DNA from: JBCBKZ01 sp039026975
GTDB lineage: Bacteria; Bacteroidota; Bacteroidia; J057
Length of the DNA stretch: 35,635 bases
Direction of reading: 5' to 3'
NCBI GenBank assembly: GCA_039026975.1
Contig: JBCCLI010000014.1
Span: 1-35,635 of the forward strand
Part shown: in pieces, positions 8,295 to 16,277 of the stretch
How positions within the stretch are numbered: the first letter of the stretch is position 1
How the letters are laid out: the number at the start of each line of letters is the position of its first letter
Made by a program: the position numbers and the translations under genes
The notes under the pieces: generated by a model
Told to the model about the DNA's origin: nothing
The model's input: only the letters and a program-made list of their open reading frames with translations
Database searches by the model: none

Positions 8295-10100
8295 TTACCA
8301 AAAAACTGTGTATAGAACTACCAGGATCAACACAATTCCGATAGAACCTATATTGAAAGCCTGATCTGTCTTGAAAGTATTTCTATCTATTTCTATTCTC
8401 TTATCGTCATCCTTCAATGGTCTGAAAAGATTAATTACAGATAATAAAAATAGGCCTGCAATAGCATGTACATTCAATTTTCTCAATGCATCATGGTAAG
8501 TAAGACCATACTGACCTAATACGAGATCAAGGATGATAAGACCTCCCATAACGCCTAAAGCAATGTAAATACTGCTGGTGAATCGAACTTTTAGTCCTTG
8601 AGTAGCTATAGATGAAACCAGTATCATGACTAGAGATAGGGTCAGGAATACTATACCCATTCTATCAAGGAAAGGTAATTCAGGAATAAGAAGCTTGATT
8701 CCAAATGATAAGGGAAGGGTTAATATAGCTACCCAGAAAGCGGCATTTGCTGTTGCCTTCTTCCAGAACAGCCCAAACATGAAGATGACAAATACTCCCG
8801 GGCTCACCAGACCAGTAAACTCTTGAATGAACTGGAATGCCTGCCCAAAATTCTCAAGGGCAGGTGCTACTATTATAGCTATCACCAAAGAAACTGCGGC
8901 TACAATTCTCCCTACTGTTACTAGTTGCGTTTCAGAAGCATTCTTGTTCATGAAATTTCTGTACAGGTCCATGGTGAAAATGGTGGCTGTACTATTGATC
9001 ATAGAGCTGAGAGAAGATACGATAGCCGCTATGAGGGCTGCAAAGGCAAGCCCTTTTAAGCCTGAAGGAACAAACTTAGTCAGTAAGGCGGGGTATGCCT
9101 TATCTGGTACTACTACTCCATCTACGGCCATATCCAGGAAAACACCGTCTTTCATCAGAATGAAAGCGGCTATACCGGGAATAACCACAATTAAGGGCAT
9201 GAACAGCTTCAAGTATCCAGCAAATACAATCCCTTTCTGGGCTTCTGCCAAACTTTTCCCTGCCAAGGCTCTCTGGGTGATATACTGGTTAAACCCCCAA
9301 TAATAGAGGTTGGTAATCCACATCCCACCCACCAGGACAGTTATTCCGGGAAGGTCTATGTAGGCATCTTTGGTCTTTTCGCCTTCCACCACCATGCTTC
9401 CCTTCTCAAAGATCATATCAAACTTTTCCGGTGCTCTGGCTAATAATTCTTGTAATCCTCCCAAGAAACCAGCATCTCCTCCTACTGCCTGCACGGCCAG
9501 GTAAGTAGTAATCAAGCCTCCACCTATTAGGAAAATCACCTGCACTACATCCGTCCAGGCCACTGCTTTCAGCCCTCCATAAATACTGTATAATGCAGAA
9601 AAGAGGGCTAGTCCCACAATGGCATAAAAGAAGTCTATGCCCATAATGGTTTCCATGGCTATAGCTCCCAAATAGAGGACAGAGGTAAGGTTGACAAATA
9701 CATATACTAAGAGCCAGAAAATAGCTAATATGGTTCTCACTCTCCCATCATACCGCAAATCCAGGAACTGCGGCATGGTGTAAATCTCTTTCTTTATAAA
9801 TACAGGAAGGAAGAACTTTCCTACAATCAATAAAGTAGCCGCCGCCATCCACTCATAGGTAGCTATGCCTAATCCAAGGACATAGCCAGATCCTGACATG
9901 GCTACTACCTGTTCAGCAGAAATATTAGAAGCTATGAGAGAAGATCCTATGGCCCACCAGGGGAGCGCCTTACTGGCTAGAAAGTAATCTGAGGAGGTTT
10001 TTTTCTTCCCTTTTTTCTCTCGGGAGACATATAAACCCATCCCTACGATTAGACAACAGTAGCCTATAAAGACACTGAGGTCAAGCGTATCAAAATTCAT
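8295..10100 (-). CDS. Sodium/sugar symporter, vSGLT-like (SSS family)
   Basis: The 601-residue protein has about 14 hydrophobic helices. From memory of Vibrio vSGLT, residues that bind galactose align in register: Gln64 (Q69), Glu83 (E88), Asn264 (N260), Lys298 (K294), Gln426 (Q428). The gates Tyr82, Tyr267 and Phe422 also align, as do the sodium-site serines in 'IVSSLSSM' (360-367). The one clear difference is Ala86 where vSGLT has Ser91. The C-terminal 'TDQAFNIGSIGIVLILVVLYTVFW'-type helix is also shared. It should import galactose or glucose with sodium across the inner membrane. galM follows and a ROK kinase diverges upstream, both consistent with hexose use. Confidence 0.93.
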   Translation of the reverse strand: MNFDTLDLSVFIGYCCLIVGMGLYVSREKKGKKKTSSDYFLASKALPWWAIGSSLIASNISAEQVVAMSGSGYVLGLGIATYEWMAAATLLIVGKFFLPVFIKKEIYTMPQFLDLRYDGRVRTILAIFWLLVYVFVNLTSVLYLGAIAMETIMGIDFFYAIVGLALFSALYSIYGGLKAVAWTDVVQVIFLIGGGLITTYLAVQAVGGDAGFLGGLQELLARAPEKFDMIFEKGSMVVEGEKTKDAYIDLPGITVLVGGMWITNLYYWGFNQYITQRALAGKSLAEAQKGIVFAGYLKLFMPLIVVIPGIAAFILMKDGVFLDMAVDGVVVPDKAYPALLTKFVPSGLKGLAFAALIAAIVSSLSSMINSTATIFTMDLYRNFMNKNASETQLVTVGRIVAAVSLVIAIIVAPALENFGQAFQFIQEFTGLVSPGVFVIFMFGLFWKKATANAAFWVAILTLPLSFGIKLLIPELPFLDRMGIVFLTLSLVMILVSSIATQGLKVRFTSSIYIALGVMGGLIILDLVLGQYGLTYHDALRKLNVHAIAGLFLLSVINLFRPLKDDDKRIEIDRNTFKTDQAFNIGSIGIVLILVVLYTVFW

Positions 10101-10631
10101 AGTGCTTAGTAGTTAATGTAATGGTCGCAAATGGTTTTAGTCTATCTATAAGAGAATCAAACTACTAAGTTTTACTACAACCCCATAATTTATAGGGTGT
10201 AATTCCCTTATTTTACCTGTGTCCAGCCATCTCTGGTTTAGCTTTTTAGCCTTATGCAAACTGCATAGAAGTGATTACTTGATGGTACCAAATATCTCAA
10301 TGTTAGCATAATAGTGTAGGCCTAGCATGGATGGTCTGCCTCAGCTGAGGTGTGATTTCATGGGTACATACATATGCCCCTGTATTGGGAGGCTTATTTC
10401 TCAACGTCAATACGTCTGCCTCTTTTCCTTTGACAAATAGGCGCTTTTCAAGCCATAATATTATATGGCACTAGCACTTGCTTGTTCCAAAAAGTAGACA
10501 AAAGCTCCCCTTCTGAAGAAAAATTTTCCAGGACAGGAATTAGGATACATATTCCTCCATATGTAGCCCTTTGTTGGCAGTCAATTAGTTAGTGCCTATC
10601 TTCGGATTTTAACCCATACTTCAGATCATTT
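10101..10631. promoter_or_regulatory. Divergent control region between symporter and ROK kinase
   Basis: These 531 bases separate two divergent sugar genes and contain no convincing reading frame. Two palindromes stand out: CCTCAGCTGAGG (10339-10350, perfect 12 bp) and GCCATA-atatta-TATGGC (10452-10469). A possible rightward Bacteroidota-type promoter is TTG at 10574, 20 bases, then TATCTTCG at 10597-10604 (consensus TAnnTTTG, one mismatch), ending 27 bases before the kinase ATG. The palindromes are candidate regulator sites only. Confidence 0.4.
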
Positions 10632-11543
10632 ATGGCTAATTACCTTTGGGGGATAGACCTTGGAGGCACTAAGATAGAGGCAGCAATCCTGGATGCAGAC
10701 AATGCCTACGAGCCCGTGCTAAGAACAAGAATTCCCACAGAAGCGAAAGAAGGATATGAGCATATAGTCAGCCAGATAGCCAAACTGGTAGATATGTGTA
10801 GTGAGAAAATGGGATATAGACCCACCAAAATAGGGATAGGGACGCCAGGGGGTATAGATCCTATGACAGGAACCATGAAGAATAGTAATACAGTAGCATT
10901 ATTAGGGAAGCCTCTCCATAAAGACTTGGAGGTAAAGCTTAGTATGCCTGTTAGCATGGCTAATGATGCCAACTGTTTTGCGCTGGCTGAGACGAGGATG
11001 GGTATAGTAGCAGAAAAATTTCCAGAGGCTGAGGTCGTATTTGGCGTCATCATGGGATCAGGTGTAGGGGGAGGCGTAGTCATTAATGGAAAAATCATTA
11101 ATGGAAAGCATGGCATAGGAGGAGAATGGGGGCATAACTACCTGGATGAATCCGGAGGGCCTTGCTACTGTGGGTTGACAGGATGTGTAGAGAAAGTCAT
11201 TTCAGGGGTGAACCTGGAAAAATATCATCAGGAGACCTATGGTGAATTTTTAAAGCTGAAAGAAATAGTAAAACGACATAAGGAAGGTACTGATCCTCAA
11301 TCAACAGCCACAGTGAACCGGCTTATTCATTTCTTTGGGAAAGGCATATCAAGTGTGATCAATGTTTTAGACCCAGATGTCATCGTTCTGGGAGGAGGGG
11401 TAGGAAATGTAGACTTACTGTATACAGAAGGAGTAGAATCTGCCAAACAGTTTACCTTTAACCCATACCTTAATACTGCCTTTCTCAAGCCTAAATTGGG
11501 TGATAGTGCCGGTGTATTTGGGGCAGCCTTTTTAGTGGAATGA
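10632..11543 (+). CDS. ROK-family sugar kinase
   Basis: The 303-residue protein has the complete ROK layout. The N-terminal phosphate loop is 'DLGGTK' (9-14), 'NDAN' (111-114) contains the catalytic Asp112, 'GSGVGGG' (142-148) is the second glycine motif, and the zinc site is His168 with Cys178, Cys180 and Cys185 in 'CYCGLTGCVE'. It lacks an N-terminal helix-turn-helix, so it is a kinase and not a ROK repressor. Such enzymes phosphorylate glucose, fructose, mannose or N-acetyl-amino sugars with ATP. The divergent symporter and galM genes favour glucose or a related hexose. Galactose itself is normally handled by GHMP-type galactokinases, so the exact substrate is open. Confidence 0.9.
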   Translation: MANYLWGIDLGGTKIEAAILDADNAYEPVLRTRIPTEAKEGYEHIVSQIAKLVDMCSEKMGYRPTKIGIGTPGGIDPMTGTMKNSNTVALLGKPLHKDLEVKLSMPVSMANDANCFALAETRMGIVAEKFPEAEVVFGVIMGSGVGGGVVINGKIINGKHGIGGEWGHNYLDESGGPCYCGLTGCVEKVISGVNLEKYHQETYGEFLKLKEIVKRHKEGTDPQSTATVNRLIHFFGKGISSVINVLDPDVIVLGGGVGNVDLLYTEGVESAKQFTFNPYLNTAFLKPKLGDSAGVFGAAFLVE

Positions 11544-11574
11544 AAAAAGGACACAACCATTACAGTTGCGTCCT
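11543..11574 (-). terminator. Probable leftward terminator overlapping the end of the ROK gene
   Basis: Read on the minus strand, AGGACGCAA pairs with TTGTGTCCT (one G-U pair) around a 9-base loop and is followed by six T residues. The same stem on the plus strand has an A-C mismatch and no T-run, so the element points left. It would end a transcript from the small frame at 11703-11927 or read-through from the array. Confidence 0.6.
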
Positions 11575-11702
11575 GAGCACCATTTGTCTGAGAAAGTCTA
11601 AAAGAACGATAAATCTACTATGGATATGTTAACGCCTTCTGAATATCAGGCTGAAAACAACTAATATGTTTTTGCAAGGGATCAAGAATAAGCAGGGAGG
11701 AA

Positions 11703-11927
11703 TCAGTCAATAATAGGACTGGTATATTCCCGCACTTGAAAAAACTGGAAAGTAGTATTCTTTAACGGATTTACGGTTCTGGGAGCCTCTGCTGAGTCTG
11801 AAAAACGACCGACTGACTCATCTTCTACATTGGTAGAATTCTTAGGCTTAGAAGAGGAGAGATAGAGCTTTTCTAATGATGCTGACAAGGGGAATTGGGC
11901 TGCTTTAAGTGAAAGTTTTCGTTTCAT
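11703..11927 (-). CDS. Possible small gene, 74 residues, unknown
   Basis: The frame begins MKRKLSLKAAQFPLSASLEK and is otherwise Ser/Thr/Asn-rich with no cysteine and no membrane segment. Its basic, LSLK-containing start recalls leader peptides of Bacteroidota peptide natural products, but there is no double-glycine site, no cysteine and no modification enzyme nearby, so I do not claim that function. Support for being real is limited to context: a leftward terminator lies 129 bases beyond its stop, and the array upstream has its own terminator (12387-12421), so a transcript could start in between. It may equally be a chance frame. Confidence 0.3.
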   Translation of the reverse strand: MKRKLSLKAAQFPLSASLEKLYLSSSKPKNSTNVEDESVGRFSDSAEAPRTVNPLKNTTFQFFQVREYTSPIID

Positions 11928-12386
11928 TTCTGACGGTAATCCTACATTTCACATGCTCAAATAGCTGTTATTTTGGGGTAGAAAAAAGTAGGAAAGTGCT
12001 ATCTATTAACAGCCTTTATTTGTCTTCAAACTATATCTCTTACATACACATCAGCCTACTCTTACATTTCTGTATTCCGAATATATTAGCCCCGTATATA
12101 TTTTTTTCTCAAGTGATCAAGTAAGTAAATATTTCAGAATATGCGATTAATACATCCAGAGGTCGTTTTTAGCCTCTGTAAGCCTCCCCAGGTCTTAAGC
12201 TCAAGTACAAAATCAGCCAGCATATCTCCATTTTTATTTTTTCTCTTGTCCAAATTCAGGGGAATTAGGAATGATTCAGTATTTGTAGAATACTCATTTA
12301 GCAAATAATCTTACATATCCTGGAATGTACATAATAAAAAACGCACTACTTTTAGATTTAGCTGCATCTAGGAGAATCCTTACGAG
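11928..12386. other. AT-rich gap before the DUF array
   Basis: Apart from a 6-bp inverted repeat CAGAGG/CCTCTG (12157-12178, 10-base loop) I see no gene, repeat or clear promoter. A 71-codon rightward frame here is very rich in Ser, Tyr, Leu and Ile, as expected for random AT-rich DNA. Confidence 0.45.
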
Positions 12387-12421
12387 AAAATGAGCCACTC
12401 CAAGAATTTCGGAATGACTCA
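12387..12421 (-). terminator. Terminator at the end of pair A
   Basis: On the minus strand TGAGTCATTCC pairs fully with GGAGTGGCTCA (two G-U pairs) around a 9-base loop, then TTTTCTCG follows. It lies 38 bases after the stop codon at 12459. On the plus strand the two wobble pairs become mismatches, which supports the leftward direction. Confidence 0.65.
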
Positions 12422-12458
12422 CCTCTGCATACTTATTTACAAGAGAGACCGGTAGCTA

Positions 12459-14045
12459 TTACCTTACCTGCATGAGCTTTACCTGCTGGTGCGCCCCTAC
12501 CTGGGTGCGGTAGTAGTAATTCCCGGCTGCCAGTCCATGGGCTTCAAAAGGGATTTCATGCTTCCCGCCACTGAGCCTTTTATGTAACACAGTAGCTATT
12601 TCCTGTCCCATACAGTCATATACTTTAATCTGAACTTCTGCTGCTCTATCCAGCTCCAGCGGAATAAGGGTACTTGCCCTAAAGGGATTGGGATAGTTCT
12701 GGGAAACACTCACTCCACTGTACAGCAGATCATCAGTAGAAGTAGGCAAACGCTTCACTATAGGAATATAGTCATAGGATTCTCCAAAGAGGACTCCTTT
12801 TACCTCCTCTTCTGAAGCCCCAAACCAGCCACTTAATACGGAACTGTAAACTGCCCTAAAGTCATACTGCATAGGCAGATTCTCTCTGGTCTCTACCTCA
12901 TCAGGAATGATGGGATTCTCCCCAAATATCTGGGAATTTACCTGACTGCCGAACAAAAAGAGTGGAGCGGCTGTCCCATGGTCTGTCCCATAACTATCAT
13001 TCGCTTTAATTCTCCTTCCAAACTCAGAGAAAGTCATTCCCAGCACTCTGTCTTCTAACCCAAATAATGTTAGGTCATCCTGGAAGGCGGAAATAGCTAC
13101 AGATACCCTTTGGAGTAATTCCACATGTCTGCCTGCTGCTTCAGGAGACTGGCCTACCTGGACCTGGTTTGCATGGGTATCAAAGCCCCCCAGGTCTACT
13201 ACGTATATTTTAGTCTTAAGGCCTCCAGCTATTAATCTTGCCACTATCCGCAACTCATTAGCTAGTGTGTTTCCTACCTGCGGATACTGCTCTGAAAGAT
13301 TCGCGGGTGCCAATTGAGCTGCTGTCTGGATAGAAGTATTATACTTATTAGTCTGCTCAAAACTTTGGCGTAAGAAAGCTAGCTCATGTCCATAAGGGGT
13401 ATCCGGTATATTTCCATCCTGCTCCAGGAGCGTCTGGGATCCGTTCAAATTAGCTAAGGCCATACTCATATTCACAGAAGGTCCCTGGCAAGTCTGGGAA
13501 ACCTGATTTCCTATGGTAATGGCTAGCGGATCAGGAACCTCTTCATTTGGATAATCAGTAGGGAAGCCGGGGTAGTTATTATCTAAGTACCTACCCATCC
13601 AGCCAGTGGGATCAAACACATCTGAAGCAGTGGCTGAAGTCCAAATATCCGTAGAGCGGAAGTGGGAACCATTACTGTTAGGATAGCCTACACTCTGGAT
13701 GATGGCTAGCTTTTCTGTATCATATAACTCTTTAAAGCCTGTCATAATAGGATGAAAGGCATTTTTACCTCCTATAAGCGTATTCTGAAGGGTATTCTCT
13801 GGTATGAGAATAGAGCCCCTTGCATTGGAAAGATTACTGTACTGGTCTAAGGGAATGAAGGTATTTAACCCATCATTTCCACCATTTAATCTTACCAACA
13901 CGAGTACACGATCCTCAAAAGCAGCATTAGCCAATAGGGCATCTACGGCATTAGTCTTCCCAAATGCTCGTACAGCGGATCCTCCAAGGATCACAGGTAC
14001 GGACAGAGATAGGGAAGCTGATCTGACAAAATCTCTACGCTTCAT
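12459..14045 (-). CDS. DUF1501 protein A, Tat-type signal and T9SS tail
   Basis: The 528-residue protein opens with a twin-arginine signal (MKRRDFVRSASLSLSVPVIL). The DUF1501 core, a family grouped with alkaline phosphatase/sulfatase folds, shows 'GGNDGLNTF' (55-63), 'SHFRSTDIW' (127-135), 'GGFDTHANQ' (286-294), 'EFGRR' (341-345) and 'TDHG' (354-357). Residues 447-528 form a type A T9SS sorting domain starting VSQNYPNPF and ending in basic KLMQVR. It should reach the cell surface or medium. Activity has not been shown from sequence. It follows its DUF1800 partner by 33 bp. Compared with B and D its linker before the tail is different (LPTSTDDLLYSG) and its tail carries a Cys in 'KVYDCMG'. Confidence 0.92.
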   Translation of the reverse strand: MKRRDFVRSASLSLSVPVILGGSAVRAFGKTNAVDALLANAAFEDRVLVLVRLNGGNDGLNTFIPLDQYSNLSNARGSILIPENTLQNTLIGGKNAFHPIMTGFKELYDTEKLAIIQSVGYPNSNGSHFRSTDIWTSATASDVFDPTGWMGRYLDNNYPGFPTDYPNEEVPDPLAITIGNQVSQTCQGPSVNMSMALANLNGSQTLLEQDGNIPDTPYGHELAFLRQSFEQTNKYNTSIQTAAQLAPANLSEQYPQVGNTLANELRIVARLIAGGLKTKIYVVDLGGFDTHANQVQVGQSPEAAGRHVELLQRVSVAISAFQDDLTLFGLEDRVLGMTFSEFGRRIKANDSYGTDHGTAAPLFLFGSQVNSQIFGENPIIPDEVETRENLPMQYDFRAVYSSVLSGWFGASEEEVKGVLFGESYDYIPIVKRLPTSTDDLLYSGVSVSQNYPNPFRASTLIPLELDRAAEVQIKVYDCMGQEIATVLHKRLSGGKHEIPFEAHGLAAGNYYYRTQVGAHQQVKLMQVR

Positions 14046-14078
14046 AAGAAAAGAATAGTTTGGGTGATAGGTGAGTAA

Positions 14079-15812
14079 CTAGGATAAGTGAATCTCTGGG
14101 AGGGATACCATCGTTTGTACGAGCGCCCTCAGTCTATTTTCCACGGCCATTTTAGGCTCTGGATTTTCAGGATCTGTGATGTACAAAATATATTCTTCCG
14201 TCCATTCAAAATCTGGGAGACCAGGGATCAATACATCTTTGAGAAACACTAGCTGTTCATCTGTAATTCCGTTAGGGAAAAGTATATCTCCTATTTCACC
14301 TACTACTATATTAGGATCTACAGGATCACTTACCGCCTCTAACAGTCTGAATACATCTAGCTTTAGGACTTTCTTATTTTGGATTTTTTTCCCTTCAGCA
14401 CTCGACATGAGGGTAGCGTAAAACTGCCTATTAGGAAGGGTAGCTGAGTTTACCCAAGCCTGATAATATACCGGTTCTTGATAGTACGCAGGCCAGCCTG
14501 CCACACTGGGAGGCTGTAAGTATTGCTGTTGTAGTTGGGTGGCTTCAGTATATAGATATAAGGCTATTCTGTATGCAAATCCATAATCTTCCTCTACGGT
14601 GGGCCGCTCAAATTCTAGCTTTCTCACCATAGATATGACATAGTCCAGGGGATTTTTAATCATACAACCTTTTCGAAGGGGATCATAAAAATGTTCACTG
14701 GAAAGGAGCGCTCGCATGACTGGCTTGATTTCAAACTGATTCTCGATCAGGAGCTGAACCATAGGCTCTATAACAAATGCTTCTGTGAACTCATCAATGA
14801 TGTAGTAACAGAACCATCTGTAGAGCTTGCGGCAGATGTAGCGGGCAGTTTCTATCTGCCCAAAAATCATATCTATTAACGCCTTATACTCATCTTCTCC
14901 CTGGTTTTCAATGGTATGATAATCGAAGGCTGCTGAAAATTGCTTGGTGGTTTTATCATGTCGCCCATTTCTGTATTCACCGGCTGTTATGCCTTCTCCT
15001 GTTCCTCCGCCTGTAGGCTGCCATCCTGTCAATACTTTTGCTGCTTCACGGACATCTTCTTCCGTGTAGTTAGTGTAGTTTCCTTCCCCTATTTGGGGGC
15101 CTTTTCCTATGGTAAATAGCTCAAAGAGTTCTCGAGCGTAGTTCTCATTAGGTGCACCATTTCTATTCTGATTCCCATTCAAGTATACCAGCATAGCTGG
15201 GTTAACAGTAACCTCTTCTACCAAGGTTTTGAAGTTTCCAAGTCCATACTTCCTGAAGAGCTTCAGTAATTCATAAGAGAATCTCACATCTCCTGATGCT
15301 TGTAACTCAGTGGCAAAGTGGTTATGCCAGAATAACGTCATCTTTTCTCTTAGGGAAACCTCTTGGTTAACCATAAGCCCTACTGACCATGCCCTTAGAG
15401 AACGCCTCCTCGCCGCAGCTACATTAATGCCGCTACCATTATTTTGAGGAAGCGTTACCCAGGTGCTTCCCTGAGGGGCATTTATGTCCCTATTATAGTC
15501 GTAATAAATGGGGGGGCTGGGCTCTTCCCACTCCGCCAGTAATTTATCTATGGTAGCATCCAAGCCATCTGCCATAGCCTGCTCTATTTCTACCTTCCGG
15601 GCGCCAAAAAGGGACCTGTTTAATAGGTGGCGAGCTTCTGACCAGCCAAATTTACCTGTGTAGGCTTCAAGCCCTGTGCTAACTTGAGCTACCTGGGGTA
15701 GCTGTTGATTACGTAACTTGAATACAGGATCTACTTTGATACGGGAAGCGGGGGATGTATCGGCATTTTTAGCTTGAGGGCCACCCAATTTCAAAAATGA
15801 TCTTCTGTCCAT
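14079..15812 (-). CDS. DUF1800 protein A
   Basis: The 577-residue protein matches DUF1800 over most of its length. Landmarks are 'ARHLLNRSLFG' (60-70), 'FWHNHFATE' (161-169), 'NGNQN' (212-216), 'PNENYARELFELFTIG' (221-236) and 'VLTGW' (260-264), with 'YICRKLYRWFCYYIID' later. The C-terminal block 'LIPGLPDFEWTEEY' is shared by all six copies. It starts MDRRSFLKLGG, an RR motif, but hydrophilic residues follow where a Tat signal would have its hydrophobic stretch, and there is no T9SS tail. It is the first gene of pair A, 33 bp before the DUF1501. The family's molecular role is unknown. The N-terminal insert (PQAKNADTSPASRIK) differs from its paralogs. Confidence 0.92.
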   Translation of the reverse strand: MDRRSFLKLGGPQAKNADTSPASRIKVDPVFKLRNQQLPQVAQVSTGLEAYTGKFGWSEARHLLNRSLFGARKVEIEQAMADGLDATIDKLLAEWEEPSPPIYYDYNRDINAPQGSTWVTLPQNNGSGINVAAARRRSLRAWSVGLMVNQEVSLREKMTLFWHNHFATELQASGDVRFSYELLKLFRKYGLGNFKTLVEEVTVNPAMLVYLNGNQNRNGAPNENYARELFELFTIGKGPQIGEGNYTNYTEEDVREAAKVLTGWQPTGGGTGEGITAGEYRNGRHDKTTKQFSAAFDYHTIENQGEDEYKALIDMIFGQIETARYICRKLYRWFCYYIIDEFTEAFVIEPMVQLLIENQFEIKPVMRALLSSEHFYDPLRKGCMIKNPLDYVISMVRKLEFERPTVEEDYGFAYRIALYLYTEATQLQQQYLQPPSVAGWPAYYQEPVYYQAWVNSATLPNRQFYATLMSSAEGKKIQNKKVLKLDVFRLLEAVSDPVDPNIVVGEIGDILFPNGITDEQLVFLKDVLIPGLPDFEWTEEYILYITDPENPEPKMAVENRLRALVQTMVSLPEIHLS

Positions 15813-16277
15813 TTTGCCCTTTTGAAGTTTGCTGGCAGGAGCTGTTCGAAGATGTCATCTTATATGTAGGTCATACTGTATCACCCTATCTAACAACTCG
15901 ACTACCTATACTGCGTTAGACTGAAGGTTGATATGTAAGTTTAATGATAAAATTAACATTTTATACCAAATATTATATATTACAGTTCTTGAATTATCAG
16001 TTTTTCTACCTCTACAGCTACCAGAAGGATATTTCATTCTCTCCGAGAGCAGTAAATCTACTGTAATATTTTTTACACTTAACGCAGCATTATTGAGATA
16101 AGATCATGTATAAACACATGATGTATTGAGGAGAAAACCAGATTCAACCCCTAAAATAAGATGGGATTCCCTTCCAGTTTTACAGCTAGAGAGAATCCCA
16201 TCTAGAGAATCATTATACCTATTTTTATTACCTTGAGACCTACAGATCTAAGAAGCCTTTCTAGCAAGCTAATGATC
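15813..16277. promoter_or_regulatory. Gap between pairs B and A
   Basis: The 465 bases hold a terminator-like hairpin of pair B (listed separately) and the upstream region of DUF1800 A. A 13-base palindrome AAGATG-t-CATCTT (15849-15861) starts 37 bases upstream of the A start codon and is a candidate operator. CAGTA-aatc-TACTG (16050-16063) is weaker. No reading frame is credible. Confidence 0.4.
16151..16203 (-). terminator. Terminator-like hairpin after pair B
   Basis: A perfect 11-bp inverted repeat, AGATGGGATTC (16159-16169) and GAATCCCATCT (16193-16203), has a 23-base loop. On the minus strand it is followed by TATTTTAG. It lies about 75 bases after the stop at 16278. Confidence 0.55.

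Noticed and set aside
8827..9303. Rightward 158-codon frame opposite the symporter
   Set aside because: It is the antisense of transmembrane codons; the symporter evidence is strong and no family is recognisable in the antisense frame.
11703..11927. Lanthipeptide or graspetide precursor
   Set aside because: No cysteine, no GG cleavage site and no modifying enzyme or exporter next to it; only the first residues are suggestive.
11909..12124. Rightward 71-codon frame with hydrophobic residues
   Set aside because: Composition (Ser, Tyr, Ile, Leu) is that of random AT-rich DNA, with no terminator or promoter of its own.
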